NCBI RefSeq assembly: GCF_033955345.1
Contig: NZ_CP138332.1
Span: 5,022,001-5,086,000 of the forward strand
Length of the DNA: 64,000 nt
Origin: Sphingobacterium bambusae
Lineage (GTDB): Bacteria > Bacteroidota > Bacteroidia > Sphingobacteriales > Sphingobacteriaceae
Direction of reading: 5' to 3'
The notes under the pieces were generated by a model, which had not been told where the DNA came from, ran no database searches, and saw nothing but the letters and a program-made list of their open reading frames with translations. Position numbers and translations under genes: made by a program. Shown piece by piece: positions 43,828 to 52,300 of the stretch (positions within the stretch are counted from its first letter, which is position 1; each line of letters begins with the position of its first letter).

Positions 43828-46611
43828 ATGGAATATAATCATCAATCTTTAGAAAAGAAGTGGCAACAATTTTGGGCGCAGCATGGCACATTTAAACCAT
43901 CGCCGTCTACCGAGAAACCCAAGTATTATGTGTTGGATATGTTTCCCTATCCTTCGGGAGCAGGGTTGCACGTAGGGCATCCGCTGGGCTATATTGCTTC
44001 CGATATATTTTCTAGATATAAACGATTGAAAGGGTTTAATGTACTGCATCCTATGGGTTACGACTCCTTTGGTTTGCCTGCAGAGCAGTATGCCATCCAA
44101 ACGGGCCAACATCCGGCCATCACCACCGAGGTCAACATCAACCGCTACCGCGAACAGCTCGACAATATCGGTTTTTCGTATGATTGGTCGCGCGAGGTGC
44201 GTACCTCTGATGCCAGCTACTACAAATGGACGCAATGGATCTTTATGCAGCTGTTCAATGCTTGGTACAACAAAGCGACCGATAAAGCGGAATCTTTGGA
44301 TTCTTTGATTCAATATTTTGAAGCGAATGGATCTGCAGGGCTGCAAGCTGTCGCAGACGAAGATGTATCAACATTTACGGCGGATGAGTGGAAGGGTTTT
44401 ACAGAAGAGGAGCAACAGCAAGAGCTGTTAAAATATCGCTTGGCCTATCTTCGTGAAAGCACCGTGAACTGGTGTGCTGCGCTAGGTACCGTACTGGCCA
44501 ATGACGAGGTGATAAACGGCGTTTCCGAGCGTGGTGGATACCCGGTGGAACAAAAGAAAATGATGCAGTGGTCTATGCGCATCACGGCCTATGCAGATCG
44601 CTTACTTCGTGGTTTGGATACGATCGATTGGCCGGAGCCACTTGTCGAGATGCAGCGTAACTGGATCGGCAAATCGGTGGGGGCATCTGTGAAATTTCCG
44701 GTGCCGCAGGCCGCTACAGATATTGAAGTGTTTACGACACGTGTGGATACCATTTATGGTGTTTCCTTTGTGGTGTTAGCACCCGAGCACGAGTTGGTGG
44801 ATACGTTAACAACAGATACGCAACGGGCAGCCGTTGAGGCGTATAAAGATAAGACCTCCAAAAAATCGGAGCTCGATCGTATGGCCGATACCAAAACGGT
44901 ATCCGGTGCCTTTACGGGGGCTTTTGCCAAGCATCCGTTGACGGGCGAAGACGTGCAGATCTGGATTGCTGACTATGTGCTGGCAGGATATGGAACCGGG
45001 GCGGTGATGGCTGTACCTTCGGGCGACCAGCGCGATTATGTTTTTGCGAAGCATTTCGATTTGCCGATCATCCCGATTTCGGATTCCCAAAATATTGAAG
45101 AGGCTGCCGATCCCAATAAGGATGGACGCTATATCAATTCAGACTTCGTCAACGGAATGACGTATAAGGAAGCCGTGCCTGCCTTGATCGATCGTTTGGT
45201 CGATTTAAAATTGGGTAAGGCTAAGGTGAATTTCCGTATGCGCGATGCTATTTTCGGACGTCAACGCTACTGGGGCGAGCCTGTTCCGGTTTACTTCAAG
45301 AATGGCTTGCCTTACTTGTTGAAAGAAGAGGAGCTCCCTTTGTTGCTACCAGAGGTCGATAAATACTTGCCTACAGAAACGGGCGAGCCGCCACTGGGCA
45401 GGGCCGAAAATTGGAAGTACCAAGATCAATATGAATACGAGTTGAGTACCATGCCGGGTTGGGCCGGATCTTCTTGGTATTGGTTTCGGTATATGGATCC
45501 GCAAAATGCAGATTCCTTTGCTGCCAAAGAAGCGGTTGATTATTGGAAATCAGTAGATTTATATATTGGTGGTTCTGAGCATGCTACGGGGCACTTGCTG
45601 TATTCCCGCTTTTGGAACAAAGTGCTGAAAGATTTAGGCTTCCACAAGGAAGAGGAGCCTTTCAAAAAGTTGATCAACCAAGGGATGATCCAAGGTCGTT
45701 CTAACTTTGTGTACCGCCTGTTGGATGCGGAAGGAAAGGGAACCAATACCTTTGTGTCTTATGGATTGAAGGATCAGTACAATACCATTCCGCTTCACGT
45801 CGATGTCAATATCGTGTACAACGATGTGTTGGATACCGAAAAATTTAAGTCTTTCCGCCCCGATTTTGCAGACGCTACGTTTATTTTGGAGAACGATAAG
45901 TATGTGTGCGGAACGGAAGTGGAGAAGATGTCCAAGTCGAAATTTAATGTGGTCAACCCCGATGATATCATCTCTACCTATGGCGCAGATACCTTGCGTC
46001 TGTACGAGATGTTTCTTGGGCCGCTAGAGCAATCTAAACCTTGGAATACCAATGGTATAGAAGGTGTATATAAATTCTTGCGTAAGGTATGGCGTTTGTT
46101 TCATGATGCGGAAGGAACCTTTGCCGTGTCTGACGAAGAGCCTACAAAAGCGGAGTTTAAGGCTTTGCATAAGATCATTAAGAAAGTGGAGGAAGATATT
46201 GAGCGTTTCTCGTTCAATACCTCGGTATCTGCTTTTATGATCTGTGTAAATGAATTGACCGATCTTAAATGTAATAAGCGCGCTATTCTTCAGGATCTTG
46301 TTGTGGTATTGCAGCCTTATGCGCCGCATATCACGGAGGAACTTTGGTCCTTGTTGGGCAATGCTGCCGGTACGCTTTCCTATGCATCCTATCCGCAGTT
46401 TCAGCCGGCTTATTTGGTCGAGTCGGAATTTGCCTATCCGGTTTCCATCAATGGCAAAATGAAGTTGAACTTGCCGCTGGCGCTAGACCTCGATGCGAAG
46501 GCGGTGGAGGAGATTGTTCTCGCGCATGCCGATGTGCAACGGTTTTTGGACGGCAAAGCGGTGAAGAAGATTATTTTTGTAAAAGGGAAGATCATCAACG
46601 TTGTGGTGTAG
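43828..46611 (+). CDS. leuS: Leucyl-tRNA synthetase
   Basis: A 927-residue class-I synthetase. The HIGH motif is HVGH (48-51) in PYPSGAGLHVGHPLGY, the editing domain is in the middle (VFTTRVDTIYGVSFVVLAPEH), and KMSKS is at about 700-704. The tRNA-binding C-terminal domain ends in KIIFVKGKIINVVV. It is monocistronic with a strong terminator. TATTTTCG at 43788-43795 is a weak -7 candidate. Confidence 0.98.
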   Translation: MEYNHQSLEKKWQQFWAQHGTFKPSPSTEKPKYYVLDMFPYPSGAGLHVGHPLGYIASDIFSRYKRLKGFNVLHPMGYDSFGLPAEQYAIQTGQHPAITTEVNINRYREQLDNIGFSYDWSREVRTSDASYYKWTQWIFMQLFNAWYNKATDKAESLDSLIQYFEANGSAGLQAVADEDVSTFTADEWKGFTEEEQQQELLKYRLAYLRESTVNWCAALGTVLANDEVINGVSERGGYPVEQKKMMQWSMRITAYADRLLRGLDTIDWPEPLVEMQRNWIGKSVGASVKFPVPQAATDIEVFTTRVDTIYGVSFVVLAPEHELVDTLTTDTQRAAVEAYKDKTSKKSELDRMADTKTVSGAFTGAFAKHPLTGEDVQIWIADYVLAGYGTGAVMAVPSGDQRDYVFAKHFDLPIIPISDSQNIEEAADPNKDGRYINSDFVNGMTYKEAVPALIDRLVDLKLGKAKVNFRMRDAIFGRQRYWGEPVPVYFKNGLPYLLKEEELPLLLPEVDKYLPTETGEPPLGRAENWKYQDQYEYELSTMPGWAGSSWYWFRYMDPQNADSFAAKEAVDYWKSVDLYIGGSEHATGHLLYSRFWNKVLKDLGFHKEEEPFKKLINQGMIQGRSNFVYRLLDAEGKGTNTFVSYGLKDQYNTIPLHVDVNIVYNDVLDTEKFKSFRPDFADATFILENDKYVCGTEVEKMSKSKFNVVNPDDIISTYGADTLRLYEMFLGPLEQSKPWNTNGIEGVYKFLRKVWRLFHDAEGTFAVSDEEPTKAEFKALHKIIKKVEEDIERFSFNTSVSAFMICVNELTDLKCNKRAILQDLVVVLQPYAPHITEELWSLLGNAAGTLSYASYPQFQPAYLVESEFAYPVSINGKMKLNLPLALDLDAKAVEEIVLAHADVQRFLDGKAVKKIIFVKGKIINVVV

Positions 46612-46643
46612 ATAGCTACACGACTTTGATCTGTCATAATAGC

Positions 46644-46680
46644 GAAAAGGTGAGCCACAGCGATGCGGCTCACCTTTTCT
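46644..46680 (+). terminator. Terminator after leuS
   Basis: GAAAAGGTGAGCC and GGCTCACCTTTTC form a perfect 13-bp stem with a 10-nt loop, followed by TTTTA. It separates leuS from the SatD operator array. Confidence 0.93.
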
Positions 46681-46714
46681 TTTATGCAGATATGCTGGAA
46701 AACCAGTAAGCTAT

Positions 46715-46818
46715 TATCTTCGATTTTGAAGATATTTTTAATTATCATCGAAATCGAAGATATTTTAATTTATCATTGAAATCGAAGATATTTTGATTTA
46801 TCATTGTATATGATGATA
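46715..46818. promoter_or_regulatory. Four 20-bp TATC-N12-GATA dyads at exact 28-bp spacing
   Basis: Dyads start at 46715, 46743, 46771 and 46799; each is 20 bp. The first reads TATCTTCGATTTTGAAGATA and has 7-bp perfect arms. The others keep TATC and GATA at the ends and most of the inner arms. The array ends 41 nt before the ATG of the SatD-family gene, so it covers the expected promoter. It looks like a multi-site operator. Confidence 0.8.
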
Positions 46819-46859
46819 TTTACTCAACGGTATCCGGTAGGGATGAAACGTAAATAACT

Positions 46860-47450
46860 ATGATTGCTGTAATAACAGGAGATATTGTAAGATCGCGAAG
46901 TGCGCAACCCGAAATATGGCTTCCCATTTTGGAGAAAGCGATAGCGGTATATGCCAAAACCTATGATGTTTTTCGGGGCGATAGTTTTCAGATGGAGGTG
47001 TCTTTGGAGCAGGCCTTCACCGCCGCCTTCTATATTAAAGCGGCGATGATTGAGGCCGGATTAGATGTGCGCTTGGGGATTGGCATCGGCGAGAAAGACC
47101 ATAACTCGCCTCATATCAAAACAACGTTCGGCTCGGCCTTGGTCTATTCGGGCGAAGCTTTTGATGAGCTGAAGAAAGATACGCTGTACCTCAAGTCTGC
47201 CAATGCAGAGTTTAATGCCTTGTGCAATACTATTTTGCCGCTGCTAAGTGAACTATGCCTTCGTTGGACACCCAATATTGCCGAAACCGTTAAGGTAGCG
47301 CTCCAGCATGACGGCGCAAATCAAGTGGAATTGGCGAAGATACTGCACAAAAAATACCAAAGCCAGGTGAGCACCGCCCTGCAAAAGGCGGGCTTCTCGA
47401 AAATGCAACATGCCTTGTCTTATTGTACACAACAGTTGTTAAAACTATGA
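46860..47450 (+). CDS. SatD-family protein with C-terminal HTH (196 aa)
   Basis: MIAVITGDIVRSR at the start and a central GLDVRLGIGIGEKD region match the SatD family, whose function is unsettled. Residues about 154-179 (NQVELAKILHKKYQSQVSTALQKAGF) form a convincing helix-turn-helix with a recognition helix of type SQVSTALQKAG, so DNA binding is likely. The gene lies directly behind four dyad operators. It overlaps the DUF3307 gene by 4 nt (ATGA), so the pair is one operon. Confidence 0.88.
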   Translation: MIAVITGDIVRSRSAQPEIWLPILEKAIAVYAKTYDVFRGDSFQMEVSLEQAFTAAFYIKAAMIEAGLDVRLGIGIGEKDHNSPHIKTTFGSALVYSGEAFDELKKDTLYLKSANAEFNALCNTILPLLSELCLRWTPNIAETVKVALQHDGANQVELAKILHKKYQSQVSTALQKAGFSKMQHALSYCTQQLLKL

Positions 47451-48178
47451 GTCTACTTTTTCTTAAGCTTTTGCTTGCCCATCTTATAGGTGATTTTGTA
47501 TTACAGCCAAGCAATTGGGTGGATAAACGCAAGGAGCATGTGCGTTATCTATTCTTTCATGTTGCCGTGCACATCGTTCTGTTGGGCTTGTTGTTTCTCC
47601 CTGAACTATCGGAAAAATGGCCTATCGTTGTGCTGGTGTCGGCAACGCACCTTTTGATCGATAGCTTAAAGATCTATATGGAGCGCAAATGGCCACTGAA
47701 GCCCTTTCAGGTGTTTGTAGTAGACCAGACCTTGCATGTGCTAAGCCTCCTATTGGCGGTGGTTTTTGTTTACGGAATGCCCGAAGCCTGGGTTGAACAA
47801 CTGTATGCGGCGAAAACAATTTGCTATGTGTTGGCTATCTTATTGATCTGCTTTGTTAGCCCCATTGCTCTGCGTGTATTTTTCAGTCGCTGGGATACCG
47901 AAAGCGACTTCAAAACCAAGCCGCAAGGTTCGTTGGCCGATGCCGGTCTACTGATCGGTATCATGGAGCGCTTGCTGATCGTTTTATTTATACAGCTGGG
48001 TTTCCTGTCGGGCATAGGCTTCTTACTGGGGGCGAAGTCTATTTTCCGCTTTGGCGATCTCACTAACGCCAAGGATGCTAAATTCACGGAATATATTCTT
48101 GTCGGGACGTTTGCAAGTTTCGTTTTGGGGATTGTTATTGGCTACGCGCTAAAATTCGGTCTGAAATATTTGGCCTAA
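47447..48178 (+). CDS. DUF3307 polytopic membrane protein (243 aa)
   Basis: The N-terminal LLLAHLIGDFVLQPSNWVDKRKEH is the DUF3307 signature. About six membrane helices follow. The ATG at 47447 gives a 4-nt overlap with SatD and removes eight residues of a longer frame. SatD and DUF3307 genes are commonly paired. Function is unknown; transport or membrane stress is a guess. Confidence 0.88.
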   Translation: MSLLFLKLLLAHLIGDFVLQPSNWVDKRKEHVRYLFFHVAVHIVLLGLLFLPELSEKWPIVVLVSATHLLIDSLKIYMERKWPLKPFQVFVVDQTLHVLSLLLAVVFVYGMPEAWVEQLYAAKTICYVLAILLICFVSPIALRVFFSRWDTESDFKTKPQGSLADAGLLIGIMERLLIVLFIQLGFLSGIGFLLGAKSIFRFGDLTNAKDAKFTEYILVGTFASFVLGIVIGYALKFGLKYLA

Positions 48179-48278
48179 ATTAGCGTGAGGATGTTACAAT
48201 CTGTCATTTTCAAGTACGCCGATAGGGGTATTTCGCAAAGGAATAGGTATAATACGCATTTTATCGCGTAATTAAATC

Positions 48279-48308
48279 GTTGAAGTTGGCTTGTTTTTTG
48301 TATTTTTC
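48279..48308 (+). promoter_or_regulatory. Possible promoter for the 48335 gene
   Basis: GTTG (48279-48282) and TATTTTTC (48301-48308) are 18 bp apart, near the Bacteroidota format with one mismatch in each box. The ATG is 26 nt downstream. Confidence 0.45.
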
Positions 48309-48334
48309 ATCATAAATAACCAAAGCGTGAGCTT

Positions 48335-48844
48335 ATGATGAGAAAATGCTTGTATATCACGATTCTGCAGGTCATACTTTTGACAGGCCTATCGGTAGCA
48401 CAAAACCTACGCATCACCGAGATACGAAAAGATTTTAAGGTAGGGCATAAAGATGAAGATAAATGTAAACGACATCTTGAAGCCCTGGAGAAACATGCCG
48501 ATTCTCCTGTGGAACGCGGTTATGAGGCTGCATACCATATGTTTATGGCTAAACATAGCGGTAACCCTTTGAAGAAGATGAGCTATTTTAAAGATGGTAA
48601 AAAGAGACTCGATAAGGAAATTGCCGCTAATCCCAGTAATGTAGAACTTCGTTATATCCGTTTACTGATTCAGTTTTACACGCCATCCTACTTAGGTTAT
48701 CGCGATAATATCGAGGAGGATAAAGACTTCTTGATGAACAATCTCTACAAAATCAATGATAGGGAGGCCAAGCAAATTATATACACCTATCTCAAAGGAG
48801 CGAAGATGTATTCCGAACAGGAGTTAGCTTTGTTGGGTCGCTAA
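48335..48844 (+). CDS. Secreted protein of unknown function (169 aa)
   Basis: A signal peptide (cleavage after LSVAQ, about residue 23) precedes a helical, lysine-rich domain: DKCKRHLEALEKHADSPVERGYEAAYHMFMAKHSG, then VELRYIRLLIQFYTPSYLGY. It probably is periplasmic. I recognise no named family. It lies 36 bp before the DUF2807 gene, which seems to have its own promoter. Confidence 0.78.
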   Translation: MMRKCLYITILQVILLTGLSVAQNLRITEIRKDFKVGHKDEDKCKRHLEALEKHADSPVERGYEAAYHMFMAKHSGNPLKKMSYFKDGKKRLDKEIAANPSNVELRYIRLLIQFYTPSYLGYRDNIEEDKDFLMNNLYKINDREAKQIIYTYLKGAKMYSEQELALLGR

Positions 48845-48863
48845 CAATCTTTGTGTAGATTTG
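48832..48863 (+). promoter_or_regulatory. Predicted promoter of the DUF2807 gene
   Basis: GTTG at 48832-48835 and TAGATTTG at 48856-48863 are separated by 20 bp, a good -33/-7 pair. The ATG is at 48881. The -33 lies inside the end of the previous gene. Confidence 0.65.
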
Positions 48864-48880
48864 TGCGTTGATAATAGTAT

Positions 48881-49564
48881 ATGAGTAAACTGTATTTTTT
48901 TATACTGGCATGTGCGGGTAGCATGGCTTTCGCTACTGCCCAAACGAAGCTGGACATCGGAGCGCTGCCGGAGCTGCATGCCACCGATAAATTGAATGTT
49001 GTGCTGATCCCGAGCGACGAAAACTATGTTTCTATAGAAGGCGAGCTTTCGGATAAAGTAGAAGTGACGCAACAAGGACGGGTGCTACGCATCAAAATGG
49101 CATCTGGCTATCCGCTGAAAGGCATTAATACTTTCGTGAAGGTGTACAGCAAGGCTCCATATAGCTTCACAATCCAAAAAGGCGCTATTTTGCAGACGGA
49201 GGACGGTACATTGGCGGCAGACTCCATATTGGTGTGGGCCAATGAAGGCGGAAAGCTTGACTTGGCCGTGAACGCTAAGCGCGTAGAAGTGTATAGCACC
49301 ACGGGATCTGCAGTGACACTGCGTGGCGAAACCGATACGCAAGAGGCTATCTTAACTTTTGGCGGAAGCTATTATGGCGAGAAGCTTACGAGTAACAAGG
49401 CTCTTGCGCGCATAAATGGTGGCGGCGTGTGTGATATCCGTGCCAGCGTATCCGCGGATGTGCAGACGCGCGCAGGTGGGGCAATCAATATCTACGGTAA
49501 TCCTGCAGAAAAGAAACAGAAGCGTTTGGCAGGCGGCAAGATTACGTTTTTAAACGATAAATAA
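48881..49564 (+). CDS. DUF2807 (GIN-domain) secreted protein (227 aa)
   Basis: A signal peptide ends near ATAQ. The rest is a beta-helix-like DUF2807 domain: LHATDKLNVVLIPSDENYVSIEG, SAVTLRGETDTQEAILTFGGSYYGEKL and RINGGGVCDIRAS. Such proteins are common in Bacteroidota and are annotated as putative adhesin heads. The role is unproven. A strong terminator follows. Confidence 0.88.
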   Translation: MSKLYFFILACAGSMAFATAQTKLDIGALPELHATDKLNVVLIPSDENYVSIEGELSDKVEVTQQGRVLRIKMASGYPLKGINTFVKVYSKAPYSFTIQKGAILQTEDGTLAADSILVWANEGGKLDLAVNAKRVEVYSTTGSAVTLRGETDTQEAILTFGGSYYGEKLTSNKALARINGGGVCDIRASVSADVQTRAGGAINIYGNPAEKKQKRLAGGKITFLNDK

Positions 49565-49580
49565 TAGCGATGTAAAGCAT

Positions 49581-49622
49581 AAAAAAGAGCGGTGCATTGT
49601 CATGTGTACCGCTCTTTTTTTA
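49581..49622. terminator. Terminator between the convergent DUF2807 and DUF5686 genes
   Basis: AAAAAAGAGCGGT and ACCGCTCTTTTTT form a perfect 13-bp stem with a 14-nt loop and a T-run. It can act in both directions. Confidence 0.92.
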
Positions 49623-49664
49623 TCGGGTGCTTATCCAGCTTTTTTGAGATTTACGCCGGTAGCC

Positions 49665-52139
49665 TTAATTTAATATGTTTAATAATTTGATGCCTACTAC
49701 AACACCTGCAGCCTGTTGTCCTGCTTGCAAAGACCGCACGTAGTCCACGCGGAACAAGCGATATTTTCCCCAGCCGATATTATCGATGCCGAGGCTGAAT
49801 TCATGATAGGGTTTGCGCTCTTCCGTCGCCAGCTGGTGGTAGCCGGCGATAAGTCCCCACTGCAAGGCATCGAGTAAGGGTATTTTATTAAAGAAATACC
49901 CTTTAAAGTCCTGCTCTGCATGAAGCTGTACATAAGCCTTATTGCTGCTGTGGCTGTAATAGGGCAGCAACAGAAAATTGTTGTCGTACACGGCGCTGGT
50001 GCCTACATGCGTTTGGTTGCCCGCAAAGTGCTTATAGTCGGTAAACGGCATGTTTTCAGCATGGAAGAATTTCCCCGCATTGATGCGGCCGCTTAATAGT
50101 CCCAATGTACCAAAGGAAATAGTTTGGCTTGCCGTTCCATAGAGATGCTGGTAGCTCATGCTGCGATCCGTTAGATTGATGCTGTGGTTATAGCCGAGGG
50201 TAAACAGAGGGTAGCGATTGTTGCGCAACAGCAGCGTTGCATCGGGACGATCGATAGACTTTTGACCAAGGGCCCAGCGGAGCGCAGCGCCCAGCTCCAA
50301 TACACTGTTATTGTTGAACGGCGCTGTTTCATAATCATCGGGAGCCAATGGGTTGTTTGCTGCATAAAATTCCTCCTTCCGCAGGAACGAATAATTGCTG
50401 TGGTTGTATAGCGGACTTCGCTTTGCCCAAGCTGCAGATAAGAACAGGCGCAGGGGTATACTCACATTTTGTGCGTAGTTTAGTTTTACCTGTTCGCGTT
50501 GATACAATTGTATGTAGCTATCCTTAAAAAACAGGGAAGAGAAATTGTTGATTAATGGGAGAACACCCTGTCCCTCGTTAAACGGTACCGCTTGGTTGCC
50601 AAAACCTAGCGCTAGCGTCGCATAGTTTTTGGTATTGAAGCGATGCTGATAGTCGGCGTAAAAGCGTAGTTTTTTTTCTGAGAACGCATATTGAAAATCG
50701 TTGTTCAAACTGGTCAACCTGCCGGTTTCATTTTTTCCAAACTTGGCATTGATGGCCGCGGTAAAGGTAAAGCCTTGCACAGCATTAAAGCTCGATTTCG
50801 TCAGGTTGGATAGACCAGCATAAGAAATGCTGTAGTTTCGATAGGAGTTTTGATAGGTGTAGCCCATAATGGGCGATAGCACACGAAACTTATTTCGGAC
50901 ACGGTCTATAGAATCGAGGTAGCCGACGCTGCTGCGCACCGCCTGTATGCTGTCTTTAAAAGCGTAATCCAAGCGTTCCTCGCGAGTGAGTTCAATAGGG
51001 CGTGTTTCTTGCCAGTAGAGCGAGTCTTTCAGGTTAGCTCCGCTGTTGATTTTTGCCAGTGTGTTACCAAATGTTCCTTTTGGAAATTCTTGCACAAATC
51101 GATAATTGGAAAAGTTTTGTAAGTAGCTTCCGTTTGCTTTGATACCAAAAAAGCCCAAGCTAAAGCTGATGCGCTGCATAGACTTGGTCCATCGCTTGTC
51201 CTGCGTATGCCAAGCATAATGTTGCAACAGGGCGATGCTATCCAAAATAGGCTGTTGGGTGCGGTATCCCGGTATCGTAAAATCCACGGCATAGATTGCC
51301 CAGCTTTCGTCCACGATGTAGATGTAGCCATCTACGGCAGGCTCCTTGTCGCGCTTGGGCTTCACCTGTATCTTGTACACCTGTTGCCCATCTTCTTCTC
51401 TGGTGTCGATCAATTTGTACGCGTAGTAGCTTAGCGCATTGTTGGCAATGGGCGATATGATGCCCGTACCGAGATCGACACTGTTGCTGTAGAAGTCGAA
51501 ATTGGCACCCATGGCGGTGTTAAAGCTAAACCCTTGATCGTTGCCACTTACCTTGGAGGCGGTAATCTCTTCGTATAGTTTGTTGGGTTTTTGAAAACTG
51601 ATTTTGGAAACCGTTTCCGAGAGGTAGATGACGCCCGATCCGGTGGAGTCTAAGCCCGGGATGTTCTCTGATGCAGCCTTTGCCATTTTTTTCGGCATGT
51701 TCTGCATGCGCATGATTCCTTTCGAGTAGAAATCTGCCTGATACTTGTCTATCACGTTGCCGTTGGCCTCGCGGTGACGGATAGCTTGCTTAATGATGCG
51801 CAAGGCAGGGTTTTCGCTGTTAGTCACGACGACTTCTTCCAGCATTTGCTCGTCTTCTTCCAAGATGATATGCAGGGGCGTACTGTGGCTATTTGCTTCC
51901 AAGATCTTCGCTGTTGTCTTGTAGCCTAAACTTTTAAAAATCAAGGTTTTCGTCCCAAGAGGTAGCTTCGGGAATGAAAACTCGCCGTTGCTGTTTGTGG
52001 AAGTGCCCAAGTAACTGTTTTTTACAAGAACACTCACCGAGGCCAGTGGTTTGTTTTGTTGATCGACCACGGTGCCGCTGATTTGCGCCTTGGTAAAAAA
52101 GGGAAGGAGCAGCGTGAGCAAGAGCAAGGTATACTTCAT
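49665..52139 (-). CDS. DUF5686 outer-membrane protein with carboxypeptidase-like domain (824 aa)
   Basis: After a signal peptide (LLLPFFTKAQ) comes a carboxypeptidase-regulatory-like domain (about residues 18-100, SGTVVDQQNKPLASVSV, TNSNGEFSF). The DUF5686 domain follows, with IIKQAIRHREANGNV, EEITASKVSGNDQGFSF and EPAVDGYIYIVDE. The long C-terminal half is beta-barrel-like, ending VVVGIKLLNILN. It resembles TonB-dependent receptors but has no plug. Its role in the outer membrane is unknown. Confidence 0.9.
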   Translation of the reverse strand: MKYTLLLLTLLLPFFTKAQISGTVVDQQNKPLASVSVLVKNSYLGTSTNSNGEFSFPKLPLGTKTLIFKSLGYKTTAKILEANSHSTPLHIILEEDEQMLEEVVVTNSENPALRIIKQAIRHREANGNVIDKYQADFYSKGIMRMQNMPKKMAKAASENIPGLDSTGSGVIYLSETVSKISFQKPNKLYEEITASKVSGNDQGFSFNTAMGANFDFYSNSVDLGTGIISPIANNALSYYAYKLIDTREEDGQQVYKIQVKPKRDKEPAVDGYIYIVDESWAIYAVDFTIPGYRTQQPILDSIALLQHYAWHTQDKRWTKSMQRISFSLGFFGIKANGSYLQNFSNYRFVQEFPKGTFGNTLAKINSGANLKDSLYWQETRPIELTREERLDYAFKDSIQAVRSSVGYLDSIDRVRNKFRVLSPIMGYTYQNSYRNYSISYAGLSNLTKSSFNAVQGFTFTAAINAKFGKNETGRLTSLNNDFQYAFSEKKLRFYADYQHRFNTKNYATLALGFGNQAVPFNEGQGVLPLINNFSSLFFKDSYIQLYQREQVKLNYAQNVSIPLRLFLSAAWAKRSPLYNHSNYSFLRKEEFYAANNPLAPDDYETAPFNNNSVLELGAALRWALGQKSIDRPDATLLLRNNRYPLFTLGYNHSINLTDRSMSYQHLYGTASQTISFGTLGLLSGRINAGKFFHAENMPFTDYKHFAGNQTHVGTSAVYDNNFLLLPYYSHSSNKAYVQLHAEQDFKGYFFNKIPLLDALQWGLIAGYHQLATEERKPYHEFSLGIDNIGWGKYRLFRVDYVRSLQAGQQAAGVVVGIKLLNILN

Positions 52140-52288
52140 CAGGTATTTAAATAATCGCGTTTTAGACCAAGATACTGTTTTTCAGTGAAGGGGACGATTA
52201 AAGTTTGTTAAAATCTTGCGATTACACCGGATGCCTGCAGGGACAAAAAGCCGCTGGAAAAATTACATGAAAATTCATCACGAATATG

Positions 52289-52296
52289 TAACTTTG
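52289..52296 (+). promoter_or_regulatory. -7 element of guaA, 4 nt from the ATG
   Basis: TAACTTTG matches TAnnTTTG perfectly. The guaA ATG is at 52301, so the mRNA should have no or almost no leader. No clear TTTG is seen at -33. Confidence 0.6.
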
Positions 52297-52300
52297 CGGC

